Notes: generated by a model from the sequence alone, not told the origin. A DNA stretch of 64,000 bases from Phytopythium helicoides (GCA_024867545.1 JANFNE010000001.1:1240001-1304000); one strand, 5' to 3'. Shown: positions 11,731-23,840, numbered from the stretch's first letter. Program-made: numbers and translations.

Positions 11731-11780
11731 GCTCCTTTGGCTCAGTTGGTAGAGCGTCAGTTCGATCCTGGCAGGGAGCA
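11731..11780 (+). pseudogene. tRNA-Met copy 27, anticodon arm deleted (50 nt)
   Basis: Same 23-nt deletion as copy 19; its following TG spacer (about 11991-12110) is rearranged and lacks the usual GATGGTGGGTG block. Confidence 0.93.
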
Positions 11781-12160
11781 ACTCTTTTGCGCTTTTTGCT
11801 CTCGTCGCCACACTCTCTCGCAAGATGCTACTTTTCTGGCCTCTCCCAGCCTCCGACCCTTCATTTGCTCCCCACTCTCCTTGTCCTTTCTTTGCAGACA
11901 TTTTCGCGCTCCCCGGGTCCAACCAATCGAGCGCACGCAGACGACTCGAGATGGGTGTGTTTGTGGTGGTTTGTGGTCGTGGTTGTGTTTTGTGTGTGTG
12001 TTTTTGTGTGTTTTGTGAATGTGTTTTTGTGTGTTTTTGTGTGTGTGTGAATGTGTTTGTGTTTGTTTTGTTGTGTGTTTGTTGTGTGTTTGTGTTTGTG
12101 GTGGCGTGTGTGTGTTGTGTTGGATTTGTTGTTTGTGTGAGTGTTTGTCTTTGTTATGGC

Positions 12161-12233
12161 GCTCCTTTGGCTCAGTTGGTAGAGCGTCAGTCTCATAATC
12201 TGAAGGTCGCCAGTTCGATCCTGGCAGGGAGCA
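12161..12233 (+). tRNA. tRNA-Met (CAU), array copy 28
   Basis: Identical to copy 1; this unit carries the single c-to-a change at 12281. Confidence 0.96.
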
Positions 12234-12608
12234 ACTCTTTTGCGCTTTTTGCTCTCGTCGCCACACTCTCTCGCAAGATGATACTTTTCTGGCCTCTCCC
12301 AGCCTCCGACCCTTCATTTGCTCCCCACTCTCCTTGTCCTTTCTTTGCAGACATTTTCGCGCTCCCCGGGTCCAACCAATCGAGCGCACGCAGACGACTC
12401 GAGATGGGTGTGTTTGTGGTGGTTTGTGGTCGTGGTTGTGTTTTGTGTGTGTGTTTGATGGTGGGTGTATTTTGTGTGTGTTTTTGTGTGTTTTGTGAAT
12501 GTGTTTTTGTGTGTTTTGTGTTTGTTTTGTTGTGTGTTTGTGTTTGTGGTGGCGTGTGTGTGTTGTGTTGGATTTGTTGTTTGTGTGAGTGTTTGTCTTT
12601 GTTATGGC

Positions 12609-12681
12609 GCTCCTTTGGCTCAGTTGGTAGAGCGTCAGTCTCATAATCTGAAGGTCGCCAGTTCGATCCTGGCAGGGAGCA
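12609..12681 (+). tRNA. tRNA-Met (CAU), array copy 29
   Basis: Identical to copy 1. Confidence 0.96.
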
Positions 12682-13056
12682 ACTCTTTTGCGCTTTTTGC
12701 TCTCGTCGCCACACTCTCTCGCAAGATGCTACTTTTCTGGCCTCTCCCAGCCTCCGACCCTTCATTTGCTCCCCACTCTCCTTGTCCTTTCTTTGCAGAC
12801 ATTTTCGCGCTCCCCGGGTCCAACCAATCGAGCGCACGCAGACGACTCGAGATGGGTGTGTTTGTGGTGGTTTGTGGTCGTGGTTGTGTTTTGTGTGTGT
12901 GTTTGATGGTGGGTGTATTTTGTGTGTGTTTTTGTGTGTTTTGTGAATGTGTTTTTGTGTGTTTTGTGTTTGTTTTGTTGTGTGTTTGTGTTTGTGGTGG
13001 CGTGTGTGTGTTGTGTTGGATTTGTTGTTTGTGTGAGTGTTTGTCTTTGTTATGGC

Positions 13057-13129
13057 GCTCCTTTGGCTCAGTTGGTAGAGCGTCAGTCTCATAATCTGAA
13101 GGTCGCCAGTTCGATCCTGGCAGGGAGCA
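13057..13129 (+). tRNA. tRNA-Met (CAU), array copy 30
   Basis: Identical to copy 1. Confidence 0.96.
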
Positions 13130-13504
13130 ACTCTTTTGCGCTTTTTGCTCTCGTCGCCACACTCTCTCGCAAGATGCTACTTTTCTGGCCTCTCCCAGCC
13201 TCCGACCCTTCATTTGCTCCCCACTCTCCTTGTCCTTTCTTTGCAGACATTTTCGCGCTCCCCGGGTCCAACCAATCGAGCGCACGCAGACGACTCGAGA
13301 TGGGTGTGTTTGTGGTGGTTTGTGGTCGTGGTTGTGTTTTGTGTGTGTGTTTGATGGTGGGTGTATTTTGTGTGTGTTTTTGTGTGTTTTGTGAATGTGT
13401 TTTTGTGTGTTTTGTGTTTGTTTTGTTGTGTGTTTGTGTTTGTGGTGGCGTGTGTGTGTTGTGTTGGATTTGTTGTTTGTGTGAGTGTTTGTCTTTGTTA
13501 TGGC

Positions 13505-13577
13505 GCTCCTTTGGCTCAGTTGGTAGAGCGTCAGTCTCATAATCTGAAGGTCGCCAGTTCGATCCTGGCAGGGAGCA
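13505..13577 (+). tRNA. tRNA-Met (CAU), array copy 31
   Basis: Identical to copy 1. Confidence 0.96.
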
Positions 13578-13952
13578 ACTCTTTTGCGCTTTTTGCTCTC
13601 GTCGCCACACTCTCTCGCAAGATGCTACTTTTCTGGCCTCTCCCAGCCTCCGACCCTTCATTTGCTCCCCACTCTCCTTGTCCTTTCTTTGCAGACATTT
13701 TCGCGCTCCCCGGGTCCAACCAATCGAGCGCACGCAGACGACTCGAGATGGGTGTGTTTGTGGTGGTTTGTGGTCGTGGTTGTGTTTTGTGTGTGTGTTT
13801 GATGGTGGGTGTATTTTGTGTGTGTTTTTGTGTGTTTTGTGAATGTGTTTTTGTGTGTTTTGTGTTTGTTTTGTTGTGTGTTTGTGTTTGTGGTGGCGTG
13901 TGTGTGTTGTGTTGGATTTGTTGTTTGTGTGAGTGTTTGTCTTTGTTATGGC

Positions 13953-14025
13953 GCTCCTTTGGCTCAGTTGGTAGAGCGTCAGTCTCATAATCTGAAGGTC
14001 GCCAGTTCGATCCTGGCAGGGAGCA
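13953..14025 (+). tRNA. tRNA-Met (CAU), array copy 32
   Basis: Identical to copy 1. Confidence 0.96.
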
Positions 14026-14400
14026 ACTCTTTTGCGCTTTTTGCTCTCGTCGCCACACTCTCTCGCAAGATGCTACTTTTCTGGCCTCTCCCAGCCTCCG
14101 ACCCTTCATTTGCTCCCCACTCTCCTTGTCCTTTCTTTGCAGACATTTTCGCGCTCCCCGGGTCCAACCAATCGAGCGCACGCAGACGACTCGAGATGGG
14201 TGTGTTTGTGGTGGTTTGTGGTCGTGGTTGTGTTTTGTGTGTGTGTTTGATGGTGGGTGTATTTTGTGTGTGTTTTTGTGTGTTTTGTGAATGTGTTTTT
14301 GTGTGTTTTGTGTTTGTTTTGTTGTGTGTTTGTGTTTGTGGTGGCGTGTGTGTGTTGTGTTGGATTTGTTGTTTGTGTGAGTGTTTGTCTTTGTTATGGC

Positions 14401-14473
14401 GCTCCTTTGGCTCAGTTGGTAGAGCGTCAGTCTCATAATCTGAAGGTCGCCAGTTCGATCCTGGCAGGGAGCA
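14401..14473 (+). tRNA. tRNA-Met (CAU), array copy 33 (last)
   Basis: Identical to copy 1; the repeat unit stops in the T-run after it (AACTCTTTTT) and unrelated sequence follows. Confidence 0.96.
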
Positions 14474-14589
14474 ACTCTTTTTGGCGTTGCCGTTAATGCG
14501 TCCAAGCCAAAGAGCGCGCATCGCACAAGGTGGAACAGCGACAGCCCCTCTGACGGGGTTAACTCGCTTAGTTTGCTTCTAGCCTGGGT

Positions 14590-15421
14590 CACAACCGATG
14601 AAAACTACACAAGATGGAAAGTTGGTGACAACCACTCCGGTGAGATGAAAGCAGCACTTGTATTGTCAACCAGATCGAGAGCAAAGGCATAACCACAGTC
14701 AGAAAGGTGAAGGACATCATCACTAAGGTTGGCCAGCTCGAGCAAAGCATTCGTGAAGCCGTTGACGTTTTGATGAACACGGGTGCGGGGATCACGGACG
14801 AGACCACCTGAAGCGCAGCCATTGAGAAGCTTTGCCCACATTGCGAGGTGCTGAAGGAAATCTTTGGTGACCGGTCATCCCCCAGGCCAGTACTCACTAG
14901 TGAAGACATCTCCCTATTTGATGATGACAGTTGAAACCAGGAGCAGTCAATAGATATATGGCCACTTTCAGACGTACCTAACGACACCAACGAGCGCCCC
15001 GCTAAGCGACAGAGAGTGATGAACCACACAAAACAAAGACCGGGAACGATACGCGCTAGAAGCTCTAGCACTGCGTCCGAGTCGAGTGATTTTAGCTCGG
15101 CGCTGTCTCATGTGAAGGAAAATGGATGGAGAAAACAAGACGCGCATGGATGCAGAGCAAATGGACTGAGAACGCCAGCGCTATGCTCAAACTACTCAGC
15201 TAGAAGAGAGATGAGTGACATGTGTGGAGAAAGAGACTCAGTGCCGCGTGCTACTGCTTCAAGCACAGGCCAATCGCGAGAAAGCAAAGGCTGAACGTGA
15301 AGAGGAGCTAGCACGCCGTGAAAAGCTGCCGACGAACGCTGAGCTCGCTCGATGTCGCCTTCGCTTGCGCGAGGAAGGTGTCCCCGCTCATGAAATTGAT
15401 TTGTTGTTGCCACTAGAGTAG
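14590..15421 (+). pseudogene. Myb/SANT-like DNA-binding protein of a Harbinger element, broken
   Basis: Reading through the breaks gives a protein with a trihelix-like region, a CPH...EIFGDR segment typical of the end of Myb/SANT-like domains linked to Harbinger elements, an acidic/serine linker, and a charged helical C-terminus ending EGVPAHEIDLLLPLE. Breaks seen: a frame change near 14668, TGA stops at 14809 and 14932, a frame change near 15120, and TGA stops at 15167 and 15212. All four stops are TGA, as expected if CGA arginine codons had mutated to TGA. The true start was not identified. The family call rests on pattern recognition, not a search. Confidence 0.55.
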
Positions 15422-15560
15422 AGCTTAAAAGCGCCCGTCTAGCTCGACTAAGTAGTGGAAAAGCTGATCGCATCGATCGCCGCCATCTCCTTCATAAACT
15501 CCACTGTGTTTGATTGGATCATTGCGGAAACCTGCCTCTACTAGGCACTCTACATCAAAA

Positions 15561-15915
15561 TCATGCTGTAGCTCGAGAGGAAGTGGATCTAGGGTTTATG
15601 ACCAAGTTATGGGCAACTAGTGCAGCTTGATAGAGGATGATGATGTGTCGTAGCTCTTTGCGAGACTTGATTAGAATGCGCACGCCTTTGAAATACTGGA
15701 ACCTTGCTTTGAACAGACCACTACGAATCCGAATGCTGAAGTATGCGGCCTCTCTCGAGAGTGCATCACCAGGCAGCTTTTTGAACGACATGTGTTGCGA
15801 CGGCCGAAACGCCTAGTAGATATTCGTTAGGGGATGAAATATTTTGTTGCCGACAGATACCCCACCCTCGATTATCGTGCGTGGACGCCAGCCATCCCAT
15901 GAGGGCGTAGGTAAC
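15561..15915 (-). pseudogene. Harbinger-type DDE transposase fragment, broken
   Basis: On the minus strand the upstream part reads GW.AS.HDNR...PNEYLLG.S, which is the GWPGS-HD and EYLLGD signature of PIF/Harbinger transposases. A frame change near 15785 leads into a second part with FKARFQYFKGVRILI and LVAHNLVIN, matching the family's C-terminal LKGRFQ...VLHNLL block around the last catalytic acid. Only the last third of a transposase is visible. It is not functional as it stands. Confidence 0.7.
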
Positions 15916-16064
15916 TCTGGATGTGTCATCACAAAGAATTCAATGCGTATCCACCCTTTCGGGTGAAGTAGTCCTCGCCGTGTTTTGTGAATTGGAATCG
16001 TTCATTGTAGTTATGCTATGCACCCAAACCTACGTGTTTGGCAAACATAATTCCCTCGACACAG

Positions 16065-16102
16065 CCAATCATCGCCGGTGCTTCCCCCCACTAACAGCCA
16101 AT
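16065..16102 (+). promoter_or_regulatory. Two CCAAT boxes upstream of the Rab gene
   Basis: CCAAT occurs at 16065-16069 and 16098-16102, 143 and 110 nt before the ATG at 16208. Similar boxes lie before several other genes in this window, so a promoter role is inferred. Confidence 0.45.
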
Positions 16103-16207
16103 GGGAGACCCGCGCTCCGCCTCGCTCCCGAGAGAACGATCGACAGACACAGCTTGTACACGCGGCCCGACGCCTCCGCCGCCGCCGCCGCTGCTCGACT
16201 GCCGGCC

Positions 16208-17164
<957 letters not shown>

Positions 17165-17467
17165 CCGGCAGCCTCGCCTCGGGTGCACCCCGGCTCGTTC
17201 GAAGCCGCTGCAGCCCCTCGTTCGATCCATTATTCGCTCTATCACCGCCGTAAGCCCACGTGTTTTGCATGCATGACCACCGCCGCGTAAAAGCGAGTTC
17301 GCTCTCTCTCGATCTCTCATGTGTTACGATTGACGCTCGCCACGCACTTGTGCACCCATGTCTGATTATGCCACACAACAGGAACCTCCCAACAGACTAA
17401 CCCCGTTTGGTTGGTGGTCATTGTGTAGCCATACGTTTCGTGGGCAATTCCCAATCAAGCAGCAGCC

Positions 17468-19042
17468 ATGGCGGACGAGCGAGCGCTGCGCGTGTGCGAC
17501 GACGGCGACGAGGACGCAGAGCAGACGGAGACGTGGGACGACTGGGTGGACGACGCGTCCGAGAGCTTCGTGTGCGTCTTCTGCCCCGAGACGCTGGCGG
17601 CTGAGGACGCGCTGCACGCGCATCTGACGGCTGCGCACGGCTTCTCGCTCAAGCAGCAGATCAGCGAGCGCCAGCTCGACACGTACGGCGTCATCCAGCT
17701 TGTCAACTTCCTGCGGCAATCGCGGCTAGATGGCAAGGCGGCTGACGAGGTCAAGCAGCAGCTGGAGACGCTCGGCGCCGCCGCGTTCGCCAAGGACGAA
17801 TTCCTCAAGCCCGTCATCCCAGACGACCCGCTGCTCTACTGTCTTGACGTCGACAGCGATGAAGACGACAGTGACGCCGAGCAGGAGGAGAAACGCTCGG
17901 AGCTGCCGAGCGCGACCGAAGAGGCCACCGCAGCGCAGCAGATCGAGATGCTGAGCAGGGAGAACCAGGAGCTCAAGGAGCAGATGGCTAAGTACTCACG
18001 GCTGCTGCGCGATTTTGTGCTGGAGGAGGACAAGGGAGCAGCCGTGGCTGGGCCTGTCGAAGACAAGGCCGACAACGACACGTACTACTTCGACTCGTAC
18101 TCGCATGTGGGCATCCATCGCGAGATGATCACGGACCGCGTGCGCACAGACGGGTACCGCAACGCGATCCTCAACAACCCGGAGCTCTTCAAGGGCAAGG
18201 TCGTGCTGGACGTTGGGTGCGGCACGGGAATCCTGAGCATGTTTGCAGCCAAGGCTGGCGCAGCCAAGGTGATCGGAATCGACCAGAGCGAGATGGGCAC
18301 GGTGGCGCGCCAGGTCGTGGCGGACAACGGGCTAAGCGACGTCGTTACCATCATCAAGGGCAAGGTCGAGGAGCTCGAGCTGCCAGTCGACAAGGTGGAC
18401 GTGATCATCTCAGAGTGGATGGGCTACTGCTTGCTGTACGAGTCCATGCTCGACACGGTGCTGTTCGCGCGCGACAAGTGGCTCGCTCCGGGCGGCCACC
18501 TCTTCCCAGACAAGTGCTCGATGTTCATCCAGGGTGTGCAGGACTCAACCAAGCGCTTCGACTTCTGGGACAACGTCTACGGCTTCAACATGCGCGCGGT
18601 CAAGGACAAGGTCACGATTCGGGACGGATTCGTCGAGGATGTTGACCCGAAGGACGTCATTACGTCACGTGAGTTGCTAAAGGCTATCGACATCGACCAC
18701 GTCACGTATGAGCAGCTCGACTTCCGCGCTGACTTTACACTCAAGGTTGAGACGAGCGGAACGTTCCACGGCTTCGTGTCTAGCTTTGACATCGGTTTTG
18801 AGCGTGGCTGCGCGCGGCCAGAGTACTTTACAACGGGCTGCGAAGGCACGCCGACCCACTGGCACCAGGTGTTCTTCCACATTGACAAACCCTTCAGTGT
18901 CAGCAAAGGCGACACGCTTGGGGGCAAGTGGTGGGTGCGTCGTAACGCCGAGAACCCACGCTTTCTGGACGTCGAGATCGAGTGGAAATCGCCCAACAGC
19001 ACTGACAGCGCTTTCACGGCACAGAGTTTCCGCATCCACTAG
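17468..19042 (+). CDS. PRMT3: Protein arginine N-methyltransferase 3 (PRMT3)
   Basis: Single-exon gene, 524 aa, for an enzyme that transfers methyl groups from S-adenosylmethionine to arginine; in other eukaryotes PRMT3 is cytosolic and methylates ribosomal protein S2. An N-terminal C2H2 zinc finger (C36, C39, H52, H57) is the hallmark of PRMT3. A predicted coiled segment follows (about 155-185). The catalytic core has motif I VLDVGCGTG (246-254), the double-E loop SEWMGYCLLYESM with E316 and E325, and the THW loop at 463-465. Length matches the family (about 500-530 aa). It is transcribed away from the Rab gene and converges on the Rab3GAP2 gene with about 70 nt between stops. Confidence 0.95.
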   Translation: MADERALRVCDDGDEDAEQTETWDDWVDDASESFVCVFCPETLAAEDALHAHLTAAHGFSLKQQISERQLDTYGVIQLVNFLRQSRLDGKAADEVKQQLETLGAAAFAKDEFLKPVIPDDPLLYCLDVDSDEDDSDAEQEEKRSELPSATEEATAAQQIEMLSRENQELKEQMAKYSRLLRDFVLEEDKGAAVAGPVEDKADNDTYYFDSYSHVGIHREMITDRVRTDGYRNAILNNPELFKGKVVLDVGCGTGILSMFAAKAGAAKVIGIDQSEMGTVARQVVADNGLSDVVTIIKGKVEELELPVDKVDVIISEWMGYCLLYESMLDTVLFARDKWLAPGGHLFPDKCSMFIQGVQDSTKRFDFWDNVYGFNMRAVKDKVTIRDGFVEDVDPKDVITSRELLKAIDIDHVTYEQLDFRADFTLKVETSGTFHGFVSSFDIGFERGCARPEYFTTGCEGTPTHWHQVFFHIDKPFSVSKGDTLGGKWWVRRNAENPRFLDVEIEWKSPNSTDSAFTAQSFRIH

Positions 19043-19114
19043 GCTACTTGGTTTCGTTTTGAACATACAAACACACACGAAATTTCATGATCGATTCACG
19101 CCAAATTGGTCATT

Positions 19115-22100
19115 TTAGGAGGGTGCTTGACCGCCTTGCTGTTGCTTGACCTGGCTGATGACGTCCTTGACAAGGACCGACATCGCCGACACTTTCTCGA
19201 ATTCCTCACCTTCAGGCGCCGGTATCAGCGCCAAACACTGGAGAAGTAAATGATGAGTAGCTGTGAGCGATGGTGCACGGTCCAGGTTCTCGACTGCTGG
19301 ATCTGCGACCAGTGGGGGTTGAGAACTGTTGATTACCCACAAGAAGACGTCGGCGGGCAAAACACTCATGATCATAGCGTACTTGGGCTCCGCCTTCATG
19401 CGCTGGAGAATAATTGCCAATCTTGCCCTCGCGATTGATCCGAGCTTGGACACCAAGTGATCGGGGTGTTTCATTTTGTCTATCCACAGATCCCCGAGCT
19501 CATCTTGACCGCTTTGATAAAGGAACACGACATGTTCCTCACGGATCCCCTCGAGCGACAGACCAAAAGCTTCTGCGAGAGAGAATCCCAGCGTTTCATC
19601 GTAGCGAACAAGCTGTTTCAGAAACGCGGAGCGCTCTCGTTGGATAAACTCTTCCAGGTGTTGATGGGTCACAGTTTCTGCCGCCACCGATGAAACCATA
19701 AAAGTGTTTGGTCGGCATAGGTTGCCCCCGCGGTTTGGGAAGAGCTTCACAATCGAAACTGGTGTGACCGCAGTAGCAGCAAAAGAGTCGAGCAACAAGA
19801 TAAGGCTTGTGTGGTCGGTGATCTGATCGAGCGAGAGCGCCCGGAAGTCAAATGTGGCCAAAGTGCGCATGAGTGCCGAGTCATTGCGCGATGGAGGCCA
19901 CCGCCGCCCGTAAACTGCTCGAAGTTCGCTAACAGGGAACACCCAGCGAGAATCTTCAGCAAGACTTGACAGCTTGTACTCAACCACCTTCTGGATTTCA
20001 TCAGAAGTTTCCTCGTCGTCGTCATCGTCATCGTCATTAACATCATCCACCTCAGCACCAAACGCTTGATGGTCGACGCTGGGACTAGTTCGAAGGGATT
20101 TTGTGCAGGTCGATAGAATAAGAAGTAAGTTCTTGATAATGCCGAAAAATCGTCGCGCCACTTGAGGTTGGAGACCTCGTTGCGGTTTACGTCCGGCTGC
20201 ACTTTCTTCCCAAAACGAAATCAAGGTCACAACATGAACGCGAATGTACTTCTCCCAGATGTACACGGCGAGGGCTGCTTTCAATGTCAAACCCGAGAGA
20301 GCGTCAAGCTCAAGTAGCGCGTCTTCTAGCTGCTGCATATCAGAGCGCTCCGAGTTCCACGCAGCACAAAGAACGCTCACACGGAAGCAGCAGAGCGCAT
20401 CGGCATCCGAAAACTGCGGGAAAGCACCGAGAACAGCAGACCAATCTTTCATCGCTTGAGCATTCCGGTAGTGCTCCATGTCTGCGACCCAGCCATCCAG
20501 ATCCATGTCTTCGGAGCCATTAACACCTGAACCAGTTGGATTCGACAGGAGGAATGGTGAGATCATCTTCTCCCGGCTCATGATTGCTATTGATTTGCAT
20601 GACTGCAACAGCTCGCATGATTTCGTCGACATGTTCGACAGCTTCCACAGTCAACCGCCCAGCTCGACCAAGCCGCAACGATAGGTGGACTGTTTTGGCA
20701 ATGCAATCTTCGAGCACTCGCCATCTCATACCGCTGCCCACGCTCGTTATTTTTCCCAGGGTAGCCTCTTCCATGTGCTTTGCTGCTTGAACTTCACCCC
20801 AGCAGCAGTATTGGCTGAGGACGAACGCGTGGAAAAGCTTGGAAGTTCGCCAGCACGCCGAAAACACAGCTTTCATGTCCGGTGAGCAGCCCAGCAAATG
20901 ACGAACAGATATCTTTGGAGCAAACGCGCCTTCAGAAGTCGTTTCGTCATGTTCCGAGCTCGTCACTTCATCACTTGCTGAAGTTGCAAGTAAAGGCTGC
21001 AGCCAGCGCTGTAGAGCCGACGACTGTGCTGGAGATGGAAGTCCCAAGACGACTCCAAGAGGAAGGGAGAAAAACCACTCCAGAAAAAGCGAGGTTTGCG
21101 TCGCTCGTGGGAGAAAGATCGAGTCGTGGAGGCTTTGGATTTCCTGCAGTCAATGAAAAATGTGTCAGACAAACGCACCAATGGTCTAAGCAGTTTGGCT
21201 GCGCGGTTATACCTGTACTGCAAAGACGCTGGACAGAACGGGAACAAAGACGAACGCGAGGAAGCAATCCTTACGCGCAGCACTGGGAAGCTTCGCAGCA
21301 CAGAGAGCTGAAGGATGTGAAACACTTCGCGCGAAAAAGCTTCGCGACTTTCAGCATCTTCGTGGAGGGCGAGGATGTCGCGTCGCCGAGCGAGTTCTGG
21401 GTCGCCAAAAGGCATGGAAAAATACTCTAGAAACACCCAAGCATTCAGCCTGCTCGCAGCCTCAACCACTTTGCGAGTCTTGACACGCGAGTCATCATCG
21501 ACAATGAACCCAGCGCGTCGGTAAAGTTCAAGCCACGGAATCAAGCGTGTCAAATCACCCGTCTGGACCTTTGCTGCGACAGCTTCCCGTAGCGACTTGC
21601 CCTCTGTGTTAGATAGAAATCCCCGGTAGCTACGGCGAAACTCCTGTGGAGGGCAACGGAGAGATTAATTTCTGCAATCGATTTGAGCACCAAAAACGAT
21701 AGCAAAGGACCTACCGTTTCGAATCCTATGAAGGCGCGTACAAGGCGATGAAGCCACTGAATGTTCCATCCGAACAGGATCTCTTGGCCTGTCGGGCTTC
21801 TTGATACCATGTTGCTGGTAAGGGTCTAAGGAGGTCACCTGTGTGAGCCATCAACATAGTATTGCAGCAAATAGTGGTGACTTACCATCTCTATCTTTTC
21901 CAGAGCCTTCAGGAGAAATGGTGCCCCAAGTGGCGCCATGTCTGCATTTAATAACACTTCTAGCAGAGAATCGAAGGTTGCGAGGGACGAAAGCTTTCCA
22001 ATGTCATCGAGGAGCGTGTCTAAGGGGGATACTGCCAGATCCTTCAGACTTATCGCCACGCTTCTTGACAAATGCATGAAGGCCGCCGATGATCTGGTGC

Positions 22101-23687
22101 AGGAGAAAGTTTTCTTCTTGCAGTCTGTTTTGCGTAAAGTACTTCATCAGAATCGCAGGCGTGGGTAATCCTGGCTTCAGCTCGAACACATCTGACATTC
22201 GATCGTCGGCTTTTGTGACAATAAAGCACTTCGCTTTACGAGTCACCGGATCAACTCGAGTAAACAGCCGAGCACTGTCGCCAACAGCTAACGTAAACAC
22301 TCTCGGTCCATACTGGGCACGCCAGACCTCCACAATCCCGCGTTGCGCCGAGTAAATAACCAGGTAGAGTCCTTGAGGACGGCGAGCGCCTTCCACCGCT
22401 TGCATCCAGCCGCACTGAGCGTACCGATATCCTTTCCACATTCGGATAATGATCATTCGGGACGTATCCACAAGCATAATGCGACCGAGCGTATCCGAAA
22501 TGGCTGCGAGCCGACCGTTCGGACTCAACACGAGCACACGACATCGTCGACGTTCATCATCAAAGATACCTCGAGAGCTGTTAATTGGAGCTGGAACGTG
22601 CTCGGCTGCTGCATCGATTGCACCCGAGCCGATTTGTGCGTACGAGGCAGCTGCCTGCTGTAACTCTCCATCGTCGCCCTTGGATCCACCCCAACCCCAG
22701 CTCTTGGCAAAGTTCCACACTGCCCCAGCTGCTCGCGTTGCCATTGCGGTTGCAATGTGTGCCAGGTGCACAATAGAGTTTTGGTCGTTCCCAGCCTGGT
22801 AGAACGAGATGAACGGACTGGATCCAACGCTGATGATCGAATGCACGCCAATTCGCGCGTGCGCCTGAAAAATCGTCGGTCGCACCGATCCACATGGAAC
22901 AGCCGCAAGAATATCAGACTGGTCGCGCAGAGAGTACTTGCGGAACTTGCTGGCTTGCGCCGGTCCTGTTGGAGTATCATCATCCACACTGAGCACGCTG
23001 GCACACCTATAGCGCGAATTCGACCACTTACCGAACATGGCCGCGTTGATCTGGCCAAGCAGCTCTGCCAGCTGAACAATCGCGATCGTAGCGTCCTCAT
23101 ACAGGATCCACAGCTCGCTGTCGCGCTGCGCCCCGCCACCAAACGGCCGCCGAGCGCCGGCAATCGACACGCAGTGGTTGATGTCGAGCTTCAGCACCTT
23201 GACCGAGTGCAGTTTCTGCCGGATCGCCACCGCACCTCCCCGTCAGGCTCTGGTCTCAGCACCTCCAGTCCTTAGCAGCAGCCAAACCTGCTCGAAGCGC
23301 AGCCGCCCGTCCCTGCCGAACACGCGCACGACGCCAGACGAGTACCCGGCGGCCAGCAGCTCCGCATTCACCCACTTGACGTCCGCCACCGCCTCGCCCG
23401 CGTCCGCCGCGTCCACCAGCAGCTCCAGCGGCCGCGCAGCCTTCTCTCCCGCCGCGGTGCGCGCCTCCTCCAGCGTCCGCGCGGCGTCGCGGCCGCTTGA
23501 CGCGCCGCCCGACGCGACGAAGAGCGCGCCCTGCGAGCCCCGCGGCCACCGCGCCGTCGTCCGCCACGTCCATCTTGACGCGCGTGTCCAGCAGTGACAC
23601 GTCCGCCTCGTCACCACACAGCGCGGCGGCGTCCACGCGCAGCGCCAGCGCCAGCGCAGACGCCGCGCCGTCGCCAGCATCCGCCAT
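19115..23687 (-). CDS. RAB3GAP2: Rab3 GTPase-activating protein non-catalytic subunit (Rab3GAP2-like)
   Basis: Regulatory subunit of the Rab3GAP1/2 complex, which stimulates Rab3 GTP hydrolysis and serves as Rab18 exchange factor in animals. Exons by splice sites: 23687-23288, 23215-23032, 22965-21886, 21825-21715, 21643-21275 and 21143-19115. Characteristic blocks are VLSPNGRLAAISDTLGRI, RMWKGYRYAQCGWMQ, YLVIYSAQRGIVEVW and VGSSPFISFYQ, in the same order as in human RAB3GAP2. An acidic run (poly-D) occurs near 20010-20040. Three 1-nt frame changes, each in a base run, interrupt the frame: 23538-23541, 22024-22028 and 20572-20574. Removing one base at each restores a continuous protein, so assembly error is likelier than decay. 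Confidence 0.85.
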
Positions 23688-23840
23688 GGTGAAGTCGGAG
23701 AAGGTGAAGAAGGAAAACAAAAAAGTACCCAAGGTGTCGATTCAAAGAGTTGCCGGAGAAAACGCGAGGCAATTCATCGAATTGATCAGCTTGGGGGAAT
23801 CATGTTGAAGTGGAGTGTAGCCATTTGCTGTCGCCGTCGA

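Larger units (their letters stand above)
1..14480 (+). repeat. Tandem array of a 448-bp unit carrying tRNA-Met(CAU)
   Basis: A 448-bp unit repeats head to tail from the left edge to about 14480, giving 33 tRNA positions. Each unit has a CCCCGGGTCCAACCAAT block, about 190 nt made almost only of T and G, the tRNA on the + strand, a T-run just after it (Pol III-type stop), and a pyrimidine-rich stretch leading into the next unit. The first 14 tRNA starts are spaced exactly 448 bp. Later spacings are 433, 448, 425, 448, 448, 425, 425, 440, 425, 446, 425, 448, 425, 430 and then 448 five times. Differences lie in the TG tract and in a 23-nt tRNA deletion; one substitution (c to a) is at 12281. Similarity to the last unit ends just after the tRNA at about 14480. 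The left end lies outside the window. Confidence 0.97.
14481..15915. mobile_element. Decayed PIF/Harbinger-type DNA transposon
   Basis: Two broken coding regions converge here: a Myb/SANT-like protein on + (to 15421) and a DDE transposase on - (from about 15915 down to 15561). PIF/Harbinger elements are known for encoding exactly these two proteins. Terminal inverted repeats and target-site duplications were not found by eye, so the outer limits are those of the coding remnants and the array edge. The element sits directly between the tRNA array and the Rab gene. Confidence 0.65.

Noticed and set aside
1..14480. Telomeric or subtelomeric TG repeat
   Set aside because: The TG tract is irregular, sits inside a gene-bearing unit and has no TTTAGGG-type motif.
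1..14480. CRISPR-like or rDNA/5S tandem array
   Set aside because: The units carry one tRNA and no variable spacers; no 5S box structure was found.
102..14496. Dozens of open frames of 72, 209 and about 299 codons repeated through the tRNA array
   Set aside because: They run through tRNA genes and low-complexity TG tracts, consist of Cys/Val/Phe or His/Thr/Lys runs, and exist only because the repeat lacks stops in some frames.
14589..15071. 160-codon minus frame over the Harbinger Myb-like part
   Set aside because: The + strand reads a recognisable protein through a few breaks, while the minus frame has no features.
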